This document shows positions 37,701-51,564 of a stretch of 64,000 bases of DNA, piece by piece. The stretch is from positions 1,426,001-1,490,000 of the forward strand of contig JAZGUH010000360.1 of assembly GCA_037893225.1 (NCBI GenBank). Reading direction: 5' to 3'. Source of the stretch: Hippasteria phrygiana. Lineage: Eukaryota; Echinodermata; Asteroidea; Valvatida; Goniasteridae. Both the position numbers and the translations under genes were made by a program. The notes beneath the pieces were generated by a model. That model searched no databases, had not been told where the DNA came from, and was given only the letters and a program-made list of their open reading frames with translations. How positions within the stretch are numbered: position 1 is the first letter of the stretch; every line of letters begins with the position of its first letter.

Positions 37701-40700
37701 GAAAATAAACATTGCGAGGTTTGAATTTTCTCCACAAGTTTTAACTCTAAGAAGCCGCCGATGATTGCAACATGTAGCGCCAGATCTAAGCTATCCATAC
37801 ATGTCAAAATTACTGTATTTGGTTAATATTTCATGCAATTATGAATGAGTAGAGCAAGTCCATACCCTAGGGAATTTGACATGCATGGAGCAATAAATAG
37901 ACGGTAACATGTACACAGATGTTGGCCGGAAAGAAAATAAACATTGCGAGGTTTGAATTTTCTCCACAAGTTTTAACTCTAGGAAGCCGCCGATGATTGC
38001 AACATGTAGCGCCAGATCTAAGCTATCCATACATGTCAAAATTACTGTATTTGGTTAATATTTCATGCAATTATGAATGAGTAGAGCAAGTCCATACCCC
38101 AGGGAATTTGACAGGCATGGAGCAATAAGTAGAAGGTAATATGCACACAGATGTTGGCCGGAAAGAAAAAAAACATTGCGAGGTTTGAATTTTCTCCACA
38201 AGTTTTAACTCTAAGAAGCCGCCGATGATTGCAACATGTAGCGCCAGATCTAAGCTATCCATACATGTCAAAATTACTGTATTTTGTTTATATTTCATGC
38301 AATTATGAATGAGTAAAGCAAGTCATACCCTAGGGAATTTGACAGGCATGGAGCAATAAATAGAAGGTAATATGCACACAGATGTTGGCCGGAAAGAAAA
38401 TAAACATTGCGAGGTTTGAATTTTCTCTACAAGTTTTAACTCTAAGAAGCCGCCGATAATTGCAACATGTAGCGCCAGATCTAAGCTATCCATACATGTC
38501 AAAATTACTGAATTTGGTTGATATTTCATGCAATTATGAATGAGTAAAGCAAGTCATACCCTATGGAATTTGACAGGCATGGAGCAATAAATAGAAGGTA
38601 ATATGCACACAGATGTTGGCCGGAAAGAAACTAAACATTGCGAGGTTTGAATTTTCTCCACACGTTTTAACTCTAAGAAGCCGCCGATAATTGCAACATG
38701 TAGCGCCAGATCTAAGCTATCCATACATGTCAAAATTACTGAATTTGGTTGATATTTCATGCAATTATGAATGAGTAAAGCAAGTCATACCCTAGGGAAT
38801 TTGACAGGCATGGATCAATAAAGAGAAGGTAATATGCACACAGATGTTGGCCGGAAAGAAAATAAACATTGCGAGGTTTGAATTTTCTCCACAAGTTTTA
38901 ACTCTAAGAAGCCGCCGATGATTGCAACATGTAGCGCCAGATCTAAGCTATCCATACATGTCAAAATTACTGTATTTGGTTTATATTTCATGCAATTATG
39001 AATGAGTAAAGCAAGTCATACCCTAGGGAATTTGACAGGCATGGAGCAATAAATAGAAGGTAATATGCACACAGATGTTGGCCGGAAAGAAAATAAACAT
39101 TGCGAGGTTTGAATTTTCTCCACAAGTTTTAACTCTAAGAAGCCGCCGATAATTGCAACATGTAGCGCCAGATCTAAGCTATCCATACATGTCAAAATTA
39201 CTGAATTTGGTTGATATTTCATGCAATTATGAATGAGTAAAGCAAGTCCATACCCCAGGGAATTTGACATGCATGAAGCAATAAATAGACGGTAACATGT
39301 ACACAGATGTTGGCCGGAAAGAAAATAAACATTGCGAGGTTGGAATTTTCTCCACAAGTTTTAACTCTAAGAAGCCGCCGATGATTGCAACATGTAGCGC
39401 CAGATCTAAGCTATCCATACATGTCAAAATTACTGTATTTGGTTGATATTTCATGCAATTATGAATGAGTAGAGCAAGTCCATACCCCAGGGAATTTGAC
39501 AGGCATGGAGCAATAAGTAGAGGGTAATATGCACACAGATGTTGGCCGGAAAGAAAATAAACATTGCGAGGTTTGAATTTTCTCCACAAGTTTTAACTCT
39601 AGGAAGCCGCCGATAATTGCAACATGTAGCGCCAGATCTAAGCTATCCATACATGTCAAAATTACTGAATTTGGTTGATATTTCATGCAATTATGAATGA
39701 GTAAAGCAAGTCCATACCCCAGGGAATTTGACATGCATGGAGCAATAAATAGACGGTAACAGATGTTGGCCGGAAAGAAAATAAACATTGCGAGGTTGGA
39801 ATTTTCTCCACAAGTTTTAACTCTAGGAAGCCGCCGACGATTGCAACATGTAGCGCCAGATCTAAGCTATCCATACATGTCAAAATTACTGTATTTGGTT
39901 GATATTTCATGCAATTATGAATGAGTAGAGCAAGTCCATACCCCAGGGAATTTGACAGGCATGGAGCAATAAGTAGAAGGTAATATGCACACAGATGTTG
40001 GCCGGAAAGAAAAAAAAGATTGCGAGGTTTGAATTTTCTCCACAAGTATTAACTCTAAGAAGCCGCCGATGATTGCAACATGTAGCGCCAGATCTAAGCT
40101 ATCCATACATGTCAAAATTACTGTATTTGGTTTATATTTCATGCAATTATGAATGAGTAAAGCAAGTCATACCCTAGGGAATTTGACAGGCATGGAGCAA
40201 TAAATAGAAGGTAATATGCACACAGATGTTGGCCGGAAAGAAACTAAACATTGCGAGGTTTGAATTTTCTCCACAAGTTTTAACTCTAAGAAGCCGCCGA
40301 TAATTGCAACATGTAGCGCCAGATCTAAGCTATCCATACATGTCAAAATTACTGAATTTGGTTGATATTTCATGCAATTATGAATGAGTAAAGCAAGTCA
40401 TACCCTAGGGAATTTGACAGGCATGGATCAATAAATAGAAGGTAATATGCACACAGATGTTGGCCGGAAAGAAAATAAACATTGCGAGGTTTGAATTTTC
40501 TCCACAAGTTTTAACTCTAAGAAGCCGCCGATGATTGCAACATGTAGCGCCAGATCTAAGCTATCCATACATGTCAAAATTACTGTATTTGGTTTATATT
40601 TCATGCAATTATGAATGAGTAAAGCAAGTCATACCCTAGGGAATTTGACAGGCATGGAGCAATAAATAGAAGGTAATATGCACACAGATGTTGGCCGGAA

Positions 40701-40932
40701 AGAAAATAAACATTGCGAGGTTTGAATTTTCTCCACAAGTTTTAACTCTAAGAAGCCGCCGATAATTGCAACATGTAGCGCCAGATCTAAGCTATCCATA
40801 CATGTCAAAATTACTGAATTTGGTTGATATTTCATGCAATTATGAATGAGTAAAGCAAGTCATACCCTAGGGAATTTGACAGGCATGGATCAATAAATAG
40901 AAGGTAATATGCACACAGATGTTGGCCGGAAA
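36542..40932. repeat. 19-mer HOR, copy 1 (4391 bp)
   Basis: Runs from the attattaatg monomer through the chimera, D(125a), A with gtattttg (38165-38395), a B-like copy with ttctctac (38396-38626), a copy with gaaactaaac, cacacg and aaagagaagg (38627-38857), A, C with catgaagc, D(22g, aggg), the 224-bp monomer, D with gccgacg, A with gaaaaaaaag and aagtatt, B with gaaactaaac, A and B. The match to copy 2 extends left to about 36080. Confidence 0.9.
39553..39776 (+). repeat. 224-bp deletion monomer, first copy
   Basis: A C-type monomer in which 'ggtaacatgtacacagatg' is reduced to 'ggtaacagatg', a loss of 8 bp. The lost segment is bounded by direct ACA repeats, so a slipped or microhomology-mediated deletion is likely. 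With the +1 insertion the length is 224. Apart from its two duplicates, it is the only deletion I found in the window. Confidence 0.93.
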
Positions 40933-43900
40933 GAAAATAAACATTGCGAGGTTTGAATTTTCTCCACAAGTGTTAACTCTAAGAAGCCGCCGATAATTGC
41001 AACATGTAGCGCCAGATCTAAGCTATCCATACATGTCAAAATTACTGTATTTGGTTAATATTTCATGCAATTATTAATGAGTAGAGCAAGTCCATACCCT
41101 AGGGAATTTGACATGCATGGAGCAATAAATAGACGGTAACATGTACACAGATGTTGGCCGGAAAGAAAATAAACATTGCGAGGTTTGAATTTTCTCCACA
41201 AGTTTTAACTCTAGGAAGCCGCCGATGATTGCAACATGTAGCGCCAGATCTAAGCTATCCATACATGTCAAAATTACTGTATTTGGTTAATATTTCATGC
41301 AATTATGAATGAGTAGAGCAAGTCCATACCCCAGGGAATTTGACAGGCATGGAGCAATAAGTAGAAGGTAATATGCACACAGATGTTGGCCGGAAAGAAA
41401 AAAAACATTGCGAGGTTTGAATTTTCTCCACAAGTTTTAACTCTAAGAAGCCGCCGATGATTGCAACATGTAGCGCCAGATCTAAGCTATCCATACATGT
41501 CAAAATTACTGTATTTGGTTTATATTTCATGCAATTATGAATGAGTAAAGCAAGTCATACCCTAGGGAATTTGACAGGCATGGAGCAATAAATAGAAGGT
41601 AATATGCACACAGATGTTGGCCGGAAAGAAAATAAACATTGCGAGGTTTGAATTTTCTCCACAAGTGTTAACTCTAAGAAGCCGCCGATAATTGCAACAT
41701 GTAGCGCCAGATCTAAGCTATCCATACATGTCAAAATTACTGTATTTGGTTAATATTTCATGCAATTATGAATGAGTAGAGCAAGTCCATACCCTAGGGA
41801 ATTTGACATGCATGGAGCAATAAATAGACGGTAACATGTACACAGATGTTGGCCGGAAAGAAAATAAACATTGCGAGGTTTGAATTTTCTCCACAAGTTT
41901 TAACTCTAGGAAGCCGCCGATGATTGCAACATGTAGCGCCAGATCTAAGCTATCCATACATGTCAAAATTACTGTATTTGGTTTATATTTCATGCAATTA
42001 TGAATGAGTAAAGCAAGTTCATACCCTAGGGAATTTGACAGGCATGGAGCAATAAATAGAAGGTAATATGCACACAGATGTTGGCCGGAAAGAAAATAAA
42101 CATTGCGAGGTTTGAATTTTCTCCACAAGTTTTAACTCTAAGAAGCCGCCGATGATTGCAACATGTAGCGCCAGATCTAAGCTATCCATACATGTCAAAA
42201 TTACTGTATTTGGTTAATATTTCATGCAATTATGAATGAGTAGAGCAAGTCCATACCCTAGGGAATTTGACATGCATGGAGCAATAAATAGACGGTAACA
42301 TGTACACAGATGTTGGCCGGAAAGAAAATAAACATTGCGAGGTTTGAATTTTCTCCACAAGTTTTAACTCTAGGAAGCCGCCGATGATTGCAACATGTAG
42401 CGCCAGATCTAAGCTATCCATACATGTCAAAATTACTGTATTTGGTTAATATTTCATGCAATTATGAATGAGTAGAGCAAGTCCATACCCCAGGGAATTT
42501 GACAGGCATGGAGCAATAAGTAGAAGGTAATATGCACACAGATGTTGGCCGGAAAGAAAAAAAACATTGCGAGGTTTGAATTTTCTCCACAAGTTTTAAC
42601 TCTAAGAAGCCGCCGATGATTGCAACATGTAGCGCCAGATCTAAGCTATCCATACATGTCAAAATTACTGTATTTTGTTTATATTTCATGCAATTATGAA
42701 TGAGTAAAGCAAGTCATACCCTAGGGAATTTGACAGGCATGGAGCAATAAATAGAAGGTAATATGCACACAGATGTTGGCCGGAAAGAAAATAAACATTG
42801 CGAGGTTTGAATTTTCTCTACAAGTTTTAACTCTAAGAAGCCGCCGATAATTGCAACATGTAGCGCCAGATCTAAGCTATCCATACATGTCAAAATTACT
42901 GAATTTGGTTGATATTTCATGCAATTATGAATGAGTAAAGCAAGTCATACCCTAGGGAATTTGACAGGCATGGAGCAATAAATAGAAGGTAATATGCACA
43001 CAGATGTTGGCCGGAAAGAAACTAAACATTGCGAGGTTTGAATTTTCTCCACACGTTTTAACTCTAAGAAGCCGCCGATAATTGCAACATGTAGCGCCAG
43101 ATCTAAGCTATCCATACATGTCAAAATTACTGAATTTGGTTGATATTTCATGCAATTATGAATGAGTAAAGCAAGTCATACCCTAGGGAATTTGACAGGC
43201 ATGGATCAATAAAGAGAAGGTAATATGCACACAGATGTTGGCCGGAAAGAAAATAAACATTGCGAGGTTTGAATTTTCTCCACAAGTTTTAACTCTAAGA
43301 AGCCGCCGATGATTGCAACATGTAGCGCCAGATCTAAGCTATCCATACATGTCAAAATTACTGTATTTGGTTTATATTTCATGCAATTATGAATGAGTAA
43401 AGCAAGTCATACCCTAGGGAATTTGACAGGCATGGAGCAATAAATAGAAGGTAATATGCACACAGATGTTGGCCGGAAAGAAAATAAACATTGCGAGGTT
43501 TGAATTTTCTCCACAAGTTTTAACTCTAAGAAGCCGCCGATAATTGCAACATGTAGCGCCAGATCTAAGCTATCCATACATGTCAAAATTACTGAATTTG
43601 GTTGATATTTCATGCAATTATGAATGAGTAAAGCAAGTCCATACCCCAGGGAATTTGACATGCATGAAGCAATAAATAGACGGTAACATGTACACAGATG
43701 TTGGCCGGAAAGAAAATAAACATTGCGAGGTTGGAATTTTCTCCACAAGTTTTAACTCTAAGAAGCCGCCGATGATTGCAACATGTAGCGCCAGATCTAA
43801 GCTATCCATACATGTCAAAATTACTGTATTTGGTTGATATTTCATGCAATTATGAATGAGTAGAGCAAGTCCATACCCCAGGGAATTTGACAGGCATGGA

Positions 43901-44861
43901 GCAATAAGTAGAGGGTAATATGCACACAGATGTTGGCCGGAAAGAAAATAAACATTGCGAGGTTTGAATTTTCTCCACAAGTTTTAACTCTAGGAAGCCG
44001 CCGATAATTGCAACATGTAGCGCCAGATCTAAGCTATCCATACATGTCAAAATTACTGAATTTGGTTGATATTTCATGCAATTATGAATGAGTAAAGCAA
44101 GTCCATACCCCAGGGAATTTGACATGCATGGAGCAATAAATAGACGGTAACAGATGTTGGCCGGAAAGAAAATAAACATTGCGAGGTTGGAATTTTCTCC
44201 ACAAGTTTTAACTCTAGGAAGCCGCCGACGATTGCAACATGTAGCGCCAGATCTAAGCTATCCATACATGTCAAAATTACTGTATTTGGTTGATATTTCA
44301 TGCAATTATGAATGAGTAGAGCAAGTCCATACCCCAGGGAATTTGACAGGCATGGAGCAATAAGTAGAAGGTAATATGCACACAGATGTTGGCCGGAAAG
44401 AAAAAAAAGATTGCGAGGTTTGAATTTTCTCCACAAGTATTAACTCTAAGAAGCCGCCGATGATTGCAACATGTAGCGCCAGATCTAAGCTATCCATACA
44501 TGTCAAAATTACTGTATTTGGTTTATATTTCATGCAATTATGAATGAGTAAAGCAAGTCATACCCTAGGGAATTTGACAGGCATGGAGCAATAAATAGAA
44601 GGTAATATGCACACAGATGTTGGCCGGAAAGAAACTAAACATTGCGAGGTTTGAATTTTCTCCACAAGTTTTAACTCTAAGAAGCCGCCGATAATTGCAA
44701 CATGTAGCGCCAGATCTAAGCTATCCATACATGTCAAAATTACTGAATTTGGTTGATATTTCATGCAATTATGAATGAGTAAAGCAAGTCATACCCTAGG
44801 GAATTTGACAGGCATGGATCAATAAATAGAAGGTAATATGCACACAGATGTTGGCCGGAAA
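40933..44861. repeat. 19-mer HOR, copy 2 (17 monomers)
   Basis: Matches 36542-40470 at offset 4391, carrying every private marker of copy 1. The one difference I noticed is ccctatgg at 38564 in copy 1 against ccctaggg at 42955 here. After 44861 an A monomer follows as in copy 1, then a C-type monomer (45093-45324) replaces the expected B. Confidence 0.9.
43944..44167 (+). repeat. 224-bp deletion monomer, second copy
   Basis: Same 8-bp deletion and flanks as 39553-39776, 4391 bp downstream, with the same neighbours. The gccgacg D copy follows it, so it is a duplicate and not an independent event. Confidence 0.93.
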
Positions 44862-46019
44862 GAAAATAAACATTGCGAGGTTTGAATTTTCTCCACAAGT
44901 TTTAACTCTAAGAAGCCGCCGATGATTGCAACATGTAGCGCCAGATCTAAGCTATCCATACATGTCAAAATTACTGTATTTGGTTTATATTTCATGCAAT
45001 TATGAATGAGTAAAGCAAGTCATACCCTAGGGAATTTGACAGGCATGGAGCAATAAATAGAAGGTAATATGCACACAGATGTTGGCCGGAAAGAAAATAA
45101 ACATTGCGAGGTTTGAATTTTCTCCACAAGTTTTAACTCTAAGAAGCCGCCGATAATTGCAACATGTAGCGCCAGATCTAAGCTATCCATACATGTCAAA
45201 ATTACTGAATTTGGTTGATATTTCATGCAATTATGAATGAGTAAAGCAAGTCCATACCCCAGGGAATTTGACATGCATGGAGCAATAAATAGACGGTAAC
45301 ATGTACACAGATGTTGGCCGGAAAGAAAATAAACATTGCGAAGTTGGAATTTTCTCCACAAGTTTTAACTCTAGGAAGCCGCCGATGATTGCAACATGTA
45401 GCGCCAGATCTAAGCTATCCATACATGTCAAAATTACTGTATTTGGTTGATATTTCATGCAATTATGAATGAGTAGAGCAAGTCCATACCCTAGGGAATT
45501 TGACAGGCATGGAGCAATAAGTAGAGGGTAATATGCACACAGATGTTGGCCGGAAAGAAAATAAACATTGCGAGGTTTGAATTTTCTCCACAAGTTTTAA
45601 CTCTAGGAAGCCGCCGATAATTGCAACATGTAGCGCCAGATCTAAGCTATCCATACATGTCAAAATTACTGAATTTGGTTGATATTTCATGCAATTATGA
45701 ATGAGTAAAGCAAGTCCATACCCCAGGGAATTTGACATGCATGGAGCAATAAATAGACGGTAACATGTACACAGATGTTGGCCGGAAAGAAAATAATCAT
45801 TGCGAGGTTTGAATTTTCTCCACAAGTTTTAACTCTAGGAAGCCGCCGATGATTGCAACATGTAGCGCCAGATCTAAGCTATCCATACATGTCAAAATTA
45901 CTGAATTTGGTTGATATTTAATGCAATTATGAATGAGTAAAGCAAGTCATACCCCAGGGAATTTGACATGCATGGAGCAATAAATAGACGGTAATATCCA
46001 CACAGATGTTGGCCGGAAA

Positions 46020-46943
46020 GAAAATAATCATTGCGAGGTTTGAATTTTCTCCACAAGTTTTAACTCTAAGAAGCCGCCGATGATTGCAACATGTAGCGCC
46101 AGATCTAAGCTATCCATACATGTCAAAATTACTGTATTTGGTTTATATTTCATGCAATTATGAATGAGTAAAGCAAGTCATACCCTAGGGAATTTGACAG
46201 GCATGGAGCAATAAATAGAAGGTAATATGCACACAGATGTTGGCCGGAAAGAAAATAAACATTGCGAGGTTTGAATTTTCTCCACAAGTTTTAACTCTAA
46301 GAAGCCGCCGATAATTGCAACATGTAGCGCCAGATCTAAGCTATCCATACATGTCAAAATTACTGAATTTGGTTGATATTTCATGCAATTATGAATGAGT
46401 AAAGCAAGTCATACCCTAGGGAATTTGACAGGCATGGATCAATAAATAGAAGGTAATATGCACACAGATGTTGGCCGGAAAGAAAATAAACATTGCGAGG
46501 TTTGAATTTTCTCCACAAGTGTTAACTCTAAGAAGCCGCCGATAATTGCAACATGTAGCGCCAGATCTAAGCTATCCATACATGTCAAAATTACTGTATT
46601 TGGTTTATATTTCATGCAATTATGAATGAGTAAAGCAAGTCATACCCTAGGGAATTTGACAGGCATGGAGCAATAAATAGAAGGTAATATGCACACAGAT
46701 GTTGGCCGGAAAGAAAATAAACATTGCGAGGTTTGAATTTTCTCCACAAGTTTTAACTCTAAGAAGCCGCCGATAATTGCAACATGTAGCGCCAGATCTA
46801 AGCTATCCATACATGTCAAAATTACTGAATTTGGTTGATATTTCATGCAATTATGAATGAGTAAAGCAAGTCATACCCTAGGGAATTTGACAGGCATGGA
46901 TCAATAAATAGAAGGTAATATGCACACAGATGTTGGCCGGAAA
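46020..46943. repeat. Recurrent tetramer (924 bp), occurrence 1
   Basis: Order: A with aataatc (9t), B, a copy with 40g/63a/116t/125t, B. The same four-monomer string occurs at 51565-52488, 56885-57808 and 59196-60119, each 924 bp. The first monomer differs between occurrences at position 167 (ccctaggg here, cccaaggg at 51565, cccgaggg at 56885). Confidence 0.85.
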
Positions 46944-48100
46944 GAAAATAAACATTGCGAGGTTTGAATTTTCTCCACAAGTTTTAACTCTAGGAAGCCG
47001 CCGATAATTGCAACATGTAGCGCCAGATCTAAGCTATCCATACATGTCAAAATTACTGAATTTGGTTGATATTTCATGCAATTATGAATGAGTAAAGCAA
47101 GTCCATACCCCAGGGAATTTGACATGCATGGAGCAATAAATAGACGGTAACATGTACACAGATGTTGGCCGGAAAGAAAATAATCATTGCGAGGTTTGAA
47201 TTTTCTCCACAAGTTTTAACTCTAGGAAGCCGCCGATGATTGCAACATGTAGCGCCAGATCTAAGCTATCCATACATGTCAAAATTACTGTATTTGGTTG
47301 ATATTTCATGCAATTATGAATGAGTAGAGCAAGTCCATACCCCAGGGAATTTGACAGGCATGGATCAATAAATAGAAGGTAATATGCACACAGATGTTGG
47401 CCGGAAAGAAAATAAACATTGCGAGGTTTGAATTTTCTCCACAAGTTTTAACTCTAAGAAGCCGCCGATGATTGCAACATGTAGCGCCAGATCTAAGCTA
47501 TCCATACATGTCAAAATTACTGAATTTGGTTTATATTTCATGCAATTATGAATGAGTAAAGCAAGTCATACCCTAGGGAATTTGACAGGCATGGAGCAAT
47601 AAATAGAAGGTAATATGCACACAGATGTTGGCCGGAAAGAAAATAAACATTGCGAGGTTTGAATTTTCTCCACAAGTTTTAACTCTAAGAAGCCGCCGAT
47701 AATTGCAACATGTAGCGCCAGATCTAAGCTATCCATACATGTCAAAATTACTGAATTTGGTTGATATTTCATGCAATTATGAATGAGTAAAGCAAGTCAT
47801 ACCCTAGGGAATTTGACAGGCATGGATCAATAAATAGAAGGTAATATGCACACAGATGTTGGCCGGAAAGAAAATAAACATTGCGAGGTTTGAATTTTCT
47901 CCACAAGTTTTAACTCTAAGAAGCCGCCGATGATTGCAACATGTAGCGCCAGATCTAAGCTATCCATACATGTCAAAATTACTGTATTTGGTTTATATTT
48001 CATGCAATTATGAATGAGTAAAGCAAGTCATACCCCAGGGAATTTGACAGGCATGGAGCAATAAATAGAAGGTAATATGCACACAGATGTTGGCCGGAAA

Positions 48101-49024
48101 GAAAATAAACATTGCGAGGTTTGAATTTTCTCCACAAGTTTTAACTCTAAGAAGCCGCCGATAATTGCAACATGTAGCGCCAGATCTAAGCTATCCATAC
48201 ATGTCAAAATTACTGAATTTGGTTGATATTTCATGCAATTATGAATGAGTAAAGCAAGTCATACCCTAGGGAATTTGACAGGCATGGATCAATAAAGAGA
48301 AGGTAATATGCACACAGATGTTGGCCGGAAAGAAACTAAACATTGCGAGGTTTGAATTTTCTCCACAAGTTTTAACTCTAAGAAGCCGCCGATAATTGCA
48401 ACATGTAGCGCCAGATCTAAGCTATCCATACATGTCAAAATTACTGAATTTGGTTGATATTTCATGCAATTATGAATGAGTAAAGCAAGTCATACCCTAG
48501 GGAATTTGACAGGCATGGATCAATAAAGAGAAGGTAATATGCACACAGATGTTGGCCGGAAAGAAACTAAACATTGCGAGGTTTGAATTTTCTCCACAAG
48601 TTTTAACTCTAAGAAGCCGCCGATAATTGCAACATGTAGCGCCAGATCTAAGCTATCCATACATGTCAAAATTACTGAATTTGGTTGATATTTCATGCAA
48701 TTATGAATGAGTAAAGCAAGTCATACCCTAGGGAATTTGACAGGCATGGATCAATAAAGAGAAGGTAATATGCACACAGATGTTGGCCGGAAAGAAACTA
48801 AACATTGCGAGGTTTGAATTTTCTCCACAAGTTTTAACTCTAAGAAGCCGCCGATGATTGCAACATGTAGCGCCAGATCTAAGCTATCCATACATGTCAA
48901 AATTACTGTATTTGGTTTATATTTCATGCAATTATGAATGAGTAAAGCAAGTCATACCCTAGGGAATTTGACAGGCATGGAGCAATAAATAGAAGGTAAT
49001 ATGCACACAGATGTTGGCCGGAAA
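48101..49024. repeat. Local single-monomer amplification
   Basis: Four successive 231-bp monomers share two rare linked changes: aaagagaagg (197g) in the first three and gaaactaaac (5c) in the last three. In tandem this reads as one junction, 'aaagag...gaaact', repeated three times at 231-bp spacing. Elsewhere these changes occur singly (38627-38857 and its duplicate at 43018-43248; gaaact alone at 40240, 44631 and 50176). It looks like recent stepwise amplification of one repeat. Confidence 0.85.
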
Positions 49025-49488
49025 GAAAATAAACATTGCGAGGTTTGAATTTTCTCCACAAGTTTTAACTCTAAGAAGCCGCCGATAATTGCAACATGTA
49101 GCGCCAGATCTAAGCTATCCATACATGTCAAAATTACTGAATTTGGTTGATATTTCATGCAATTATGAATGAGTAAAGCAAGTCCATACCCCAGGGAATT
49201 TGACATGCATGAAGCAATAAATAGACGGTAACATGTACACAGATGTTGGCCGGAAAGAAAATAAACATTGCGAGGTTGGAATTTTCTCCACAAGTTTTAA
49301 CTCTAAGAAGCCGCCGATGATTGCAACATGTAGCGCCAGATCTAAGCTATCCATACATGTCAAAATTACTGTATTTGGTTGATATTTCATGCAATTATGA
49401 ATGAGTAGAGCAAGTCCATACCCCAGGGAATTTGACAGGCATGGAGCAATAAGTAGAGGGTAATATGCACACAGATGTTGGCCGGAAA

Positions 49489-49712
49489 GAAAATAAACAT
49501 TGCGAGGTTTGAATTTTCTCCACAAGTTTTAACTCTAGGAAGCCGCCGATAATTGCAACATGTAGCGCCAGATCTAAGCTATCCATACATGTCAAAATTA
49601 CTGAATTTGGTTGATATTTCATGCAATTATGAATGAGTAAAGCAAGTCCATACCCCAGGGAATTTGACATGCATGGAGCAATAAATAGACGGTAACAGAT
49701 GTTGGCCGGAAA
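49489..49712 (+). repeat. 224-bp deletion monomer, third copy
   Basis: Same 8-bp deletion, 5545 bp after the second copy, with the same neighbours (22g D before, gccgacg D after). The three copies link the 19-mer and 24-mer duplications in one lineage. Confidence 0.93.
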
Positions 49713-51564
49713 GAAAATAAACATTGCGAGGTTGGAATTTTCTCCACAAGTTTTAACTCTAGGAAGCCGCCGACGATTGCAACATGTAGCGCCAGATCTA
49801 AGCTATCCATACATGTCAAAATTACTGTATTTGGTTGATATTTCATGCAATTATGAATGAGTAGAGCAAGTCCATACCCCAGGGAATTTGACAGGCATGG
49901 AGCAATAAGTAGAAGGTAATATGCACACAGATGTTGGCCGGAAAGAAAAAAAAGATTGCGAGGTTTGAATTTTCTCCACAAGTATTAACTCTAAGAAGCC
50001 GCCGATGATTGCAACATGTAGCGCCAGATCTAAGCTATCCATACATGTCAAAATTACTGTATTTGGTTTATATTTCATGCAATTATGAATGAGTAAAGCA
50101 AGTCATACCCTAGGGAATTTGACAGGCATGGAGCAATAAATAGAAGGTAATATGCACACAGATGTTGGCCGGAAAGAAACTAAACATTGCGAGGTTTGAA
50201 TTTTCTCCACAAGTTTTAACTCTAAGAAGCCGCCGATAATTGCAACATGTAGCGCCAGATCTAAGCTATCCATACATGTCAAAATTACTGAATTTGGTTG
50301 ATATTTCATGCAATTATGAATGAGTAAAGCAAGTCATACCCTAGGGAATTTGACAGGCATGGATCAATAAATAGAAGGTAATATGCACACAGATGTTGGC
50401 CGGAAAGAAAATAAACATTGCGAGGTTTGAATTTTCTCCACAAGTTTTAACTCTAAGAAGCCGCCGATGATTGCAACATGTAGCGCCAGATCTAAGCTAT
50501 CCATACATGTCAAAATTACTGTATTTGGTTTATATTTCATGCAATTATGAATGAGTAAAGCAAGTCATACCCTAGGGAATTTGACAGGCATGGAGCAATA
50601 AATAGAAGGTAATATGCACACAGATGTTGGCCGGAAAGAAAATAAACATTGCGAGGTTTGAATTTTCTCCACAAGTTTTAACTCTAAGAAGCCGCCGATA
50701 ATTGCAACATGTAGCGCCAGATCTAAGCTATCCATACATGTCAAAATTACTGAATTTGGTTGATATTTCATGCAATTATGAATGAGTAAAGCAAGTCCAT
50801 ACCCCAGGGAATTTGACATGCATGGAGCAATAAATAGACGGTAACATGTACACAGATGTTGGCCGGAAAGAAAATAAACATTGCGAAGTTGGAATTTTCT
50901 CCACAAGTTTTAACTCTAGGAAGCCGCCGATGATTGCAACATGTAGCGCCAGATCTAAGCTATCCATACATGTCAAAATTACTGTATTTGGTTGATATTT
51001 CATGCAATTATGAATGAGTAGAGCAAGTCCATACCCTAGGGAATTTGACAGGCATGGAGCAATAAGTAGAGGGTAATATGTACACAGATGTTGGCCGGAA
51101 AGAAAATAAACATTGCGAGGTTTGAATTTTCTCCACAAGTTTTAACTCTAGGAAGCCGCCGATAATTGCAACATGTAGCGCCAGATCTAAGCTATCCATA
51201 CATGTCAAAATTACTGAATTTGGTTGATATTTCATGCAATTATGAATGAGTAAAGCAAGTCCATACCCCAGGGAATTTGACATGCATGGAGCAATAAATA
51301 GACGGTAACATGTACACAGATGTTGGCCGGAAAGAAAATAATCATTGCGAGGTTTGAATTTTCTCCACAAGTTTTAACTCTAGGAAGCCGCCGATGATTG
51401 CAACATGTAGCGCCAGATCTAAGCTATCCATACATGTCAAAATTACTGTATTTGGTTGATATTTAATGCAATTATGAATGAGTAAAGCAAGTCATACCCC
51501 AGGGAATTTGACATGCATGGAGCAATAAATAGACGGTAATATCCACACAGATGTTGGCCGGAAA

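Larger units (their letters stand above)
43480..49024. repeat. 24-mer HOR, copy 1 (5545 bp)
   Basis: Begins with the C monomer carrying catgaagc and includes the tail of the second 19-mer. It continues with C (45093), D with gcgaagttgg (45325-45556), C, an E-like copy with atatccac (45789-46019) and the tetramer at 46020-46943. It ends with C, an E/D-like copy ending catggatc (47176-47407), A with gaattt, B, A with no insertion but ccccaggg, and four monomers marked aaagag and/or gaaact (48101-49024). Confidence 0.88.

Noticed and set aside
38627..38857. Possible insertion or mobile-element scar near gaaactaaac/aaagag
   Set aside because: The monomer is exactly 231 bp with substitutions only; there is no target-site duplication or foreign sequence.
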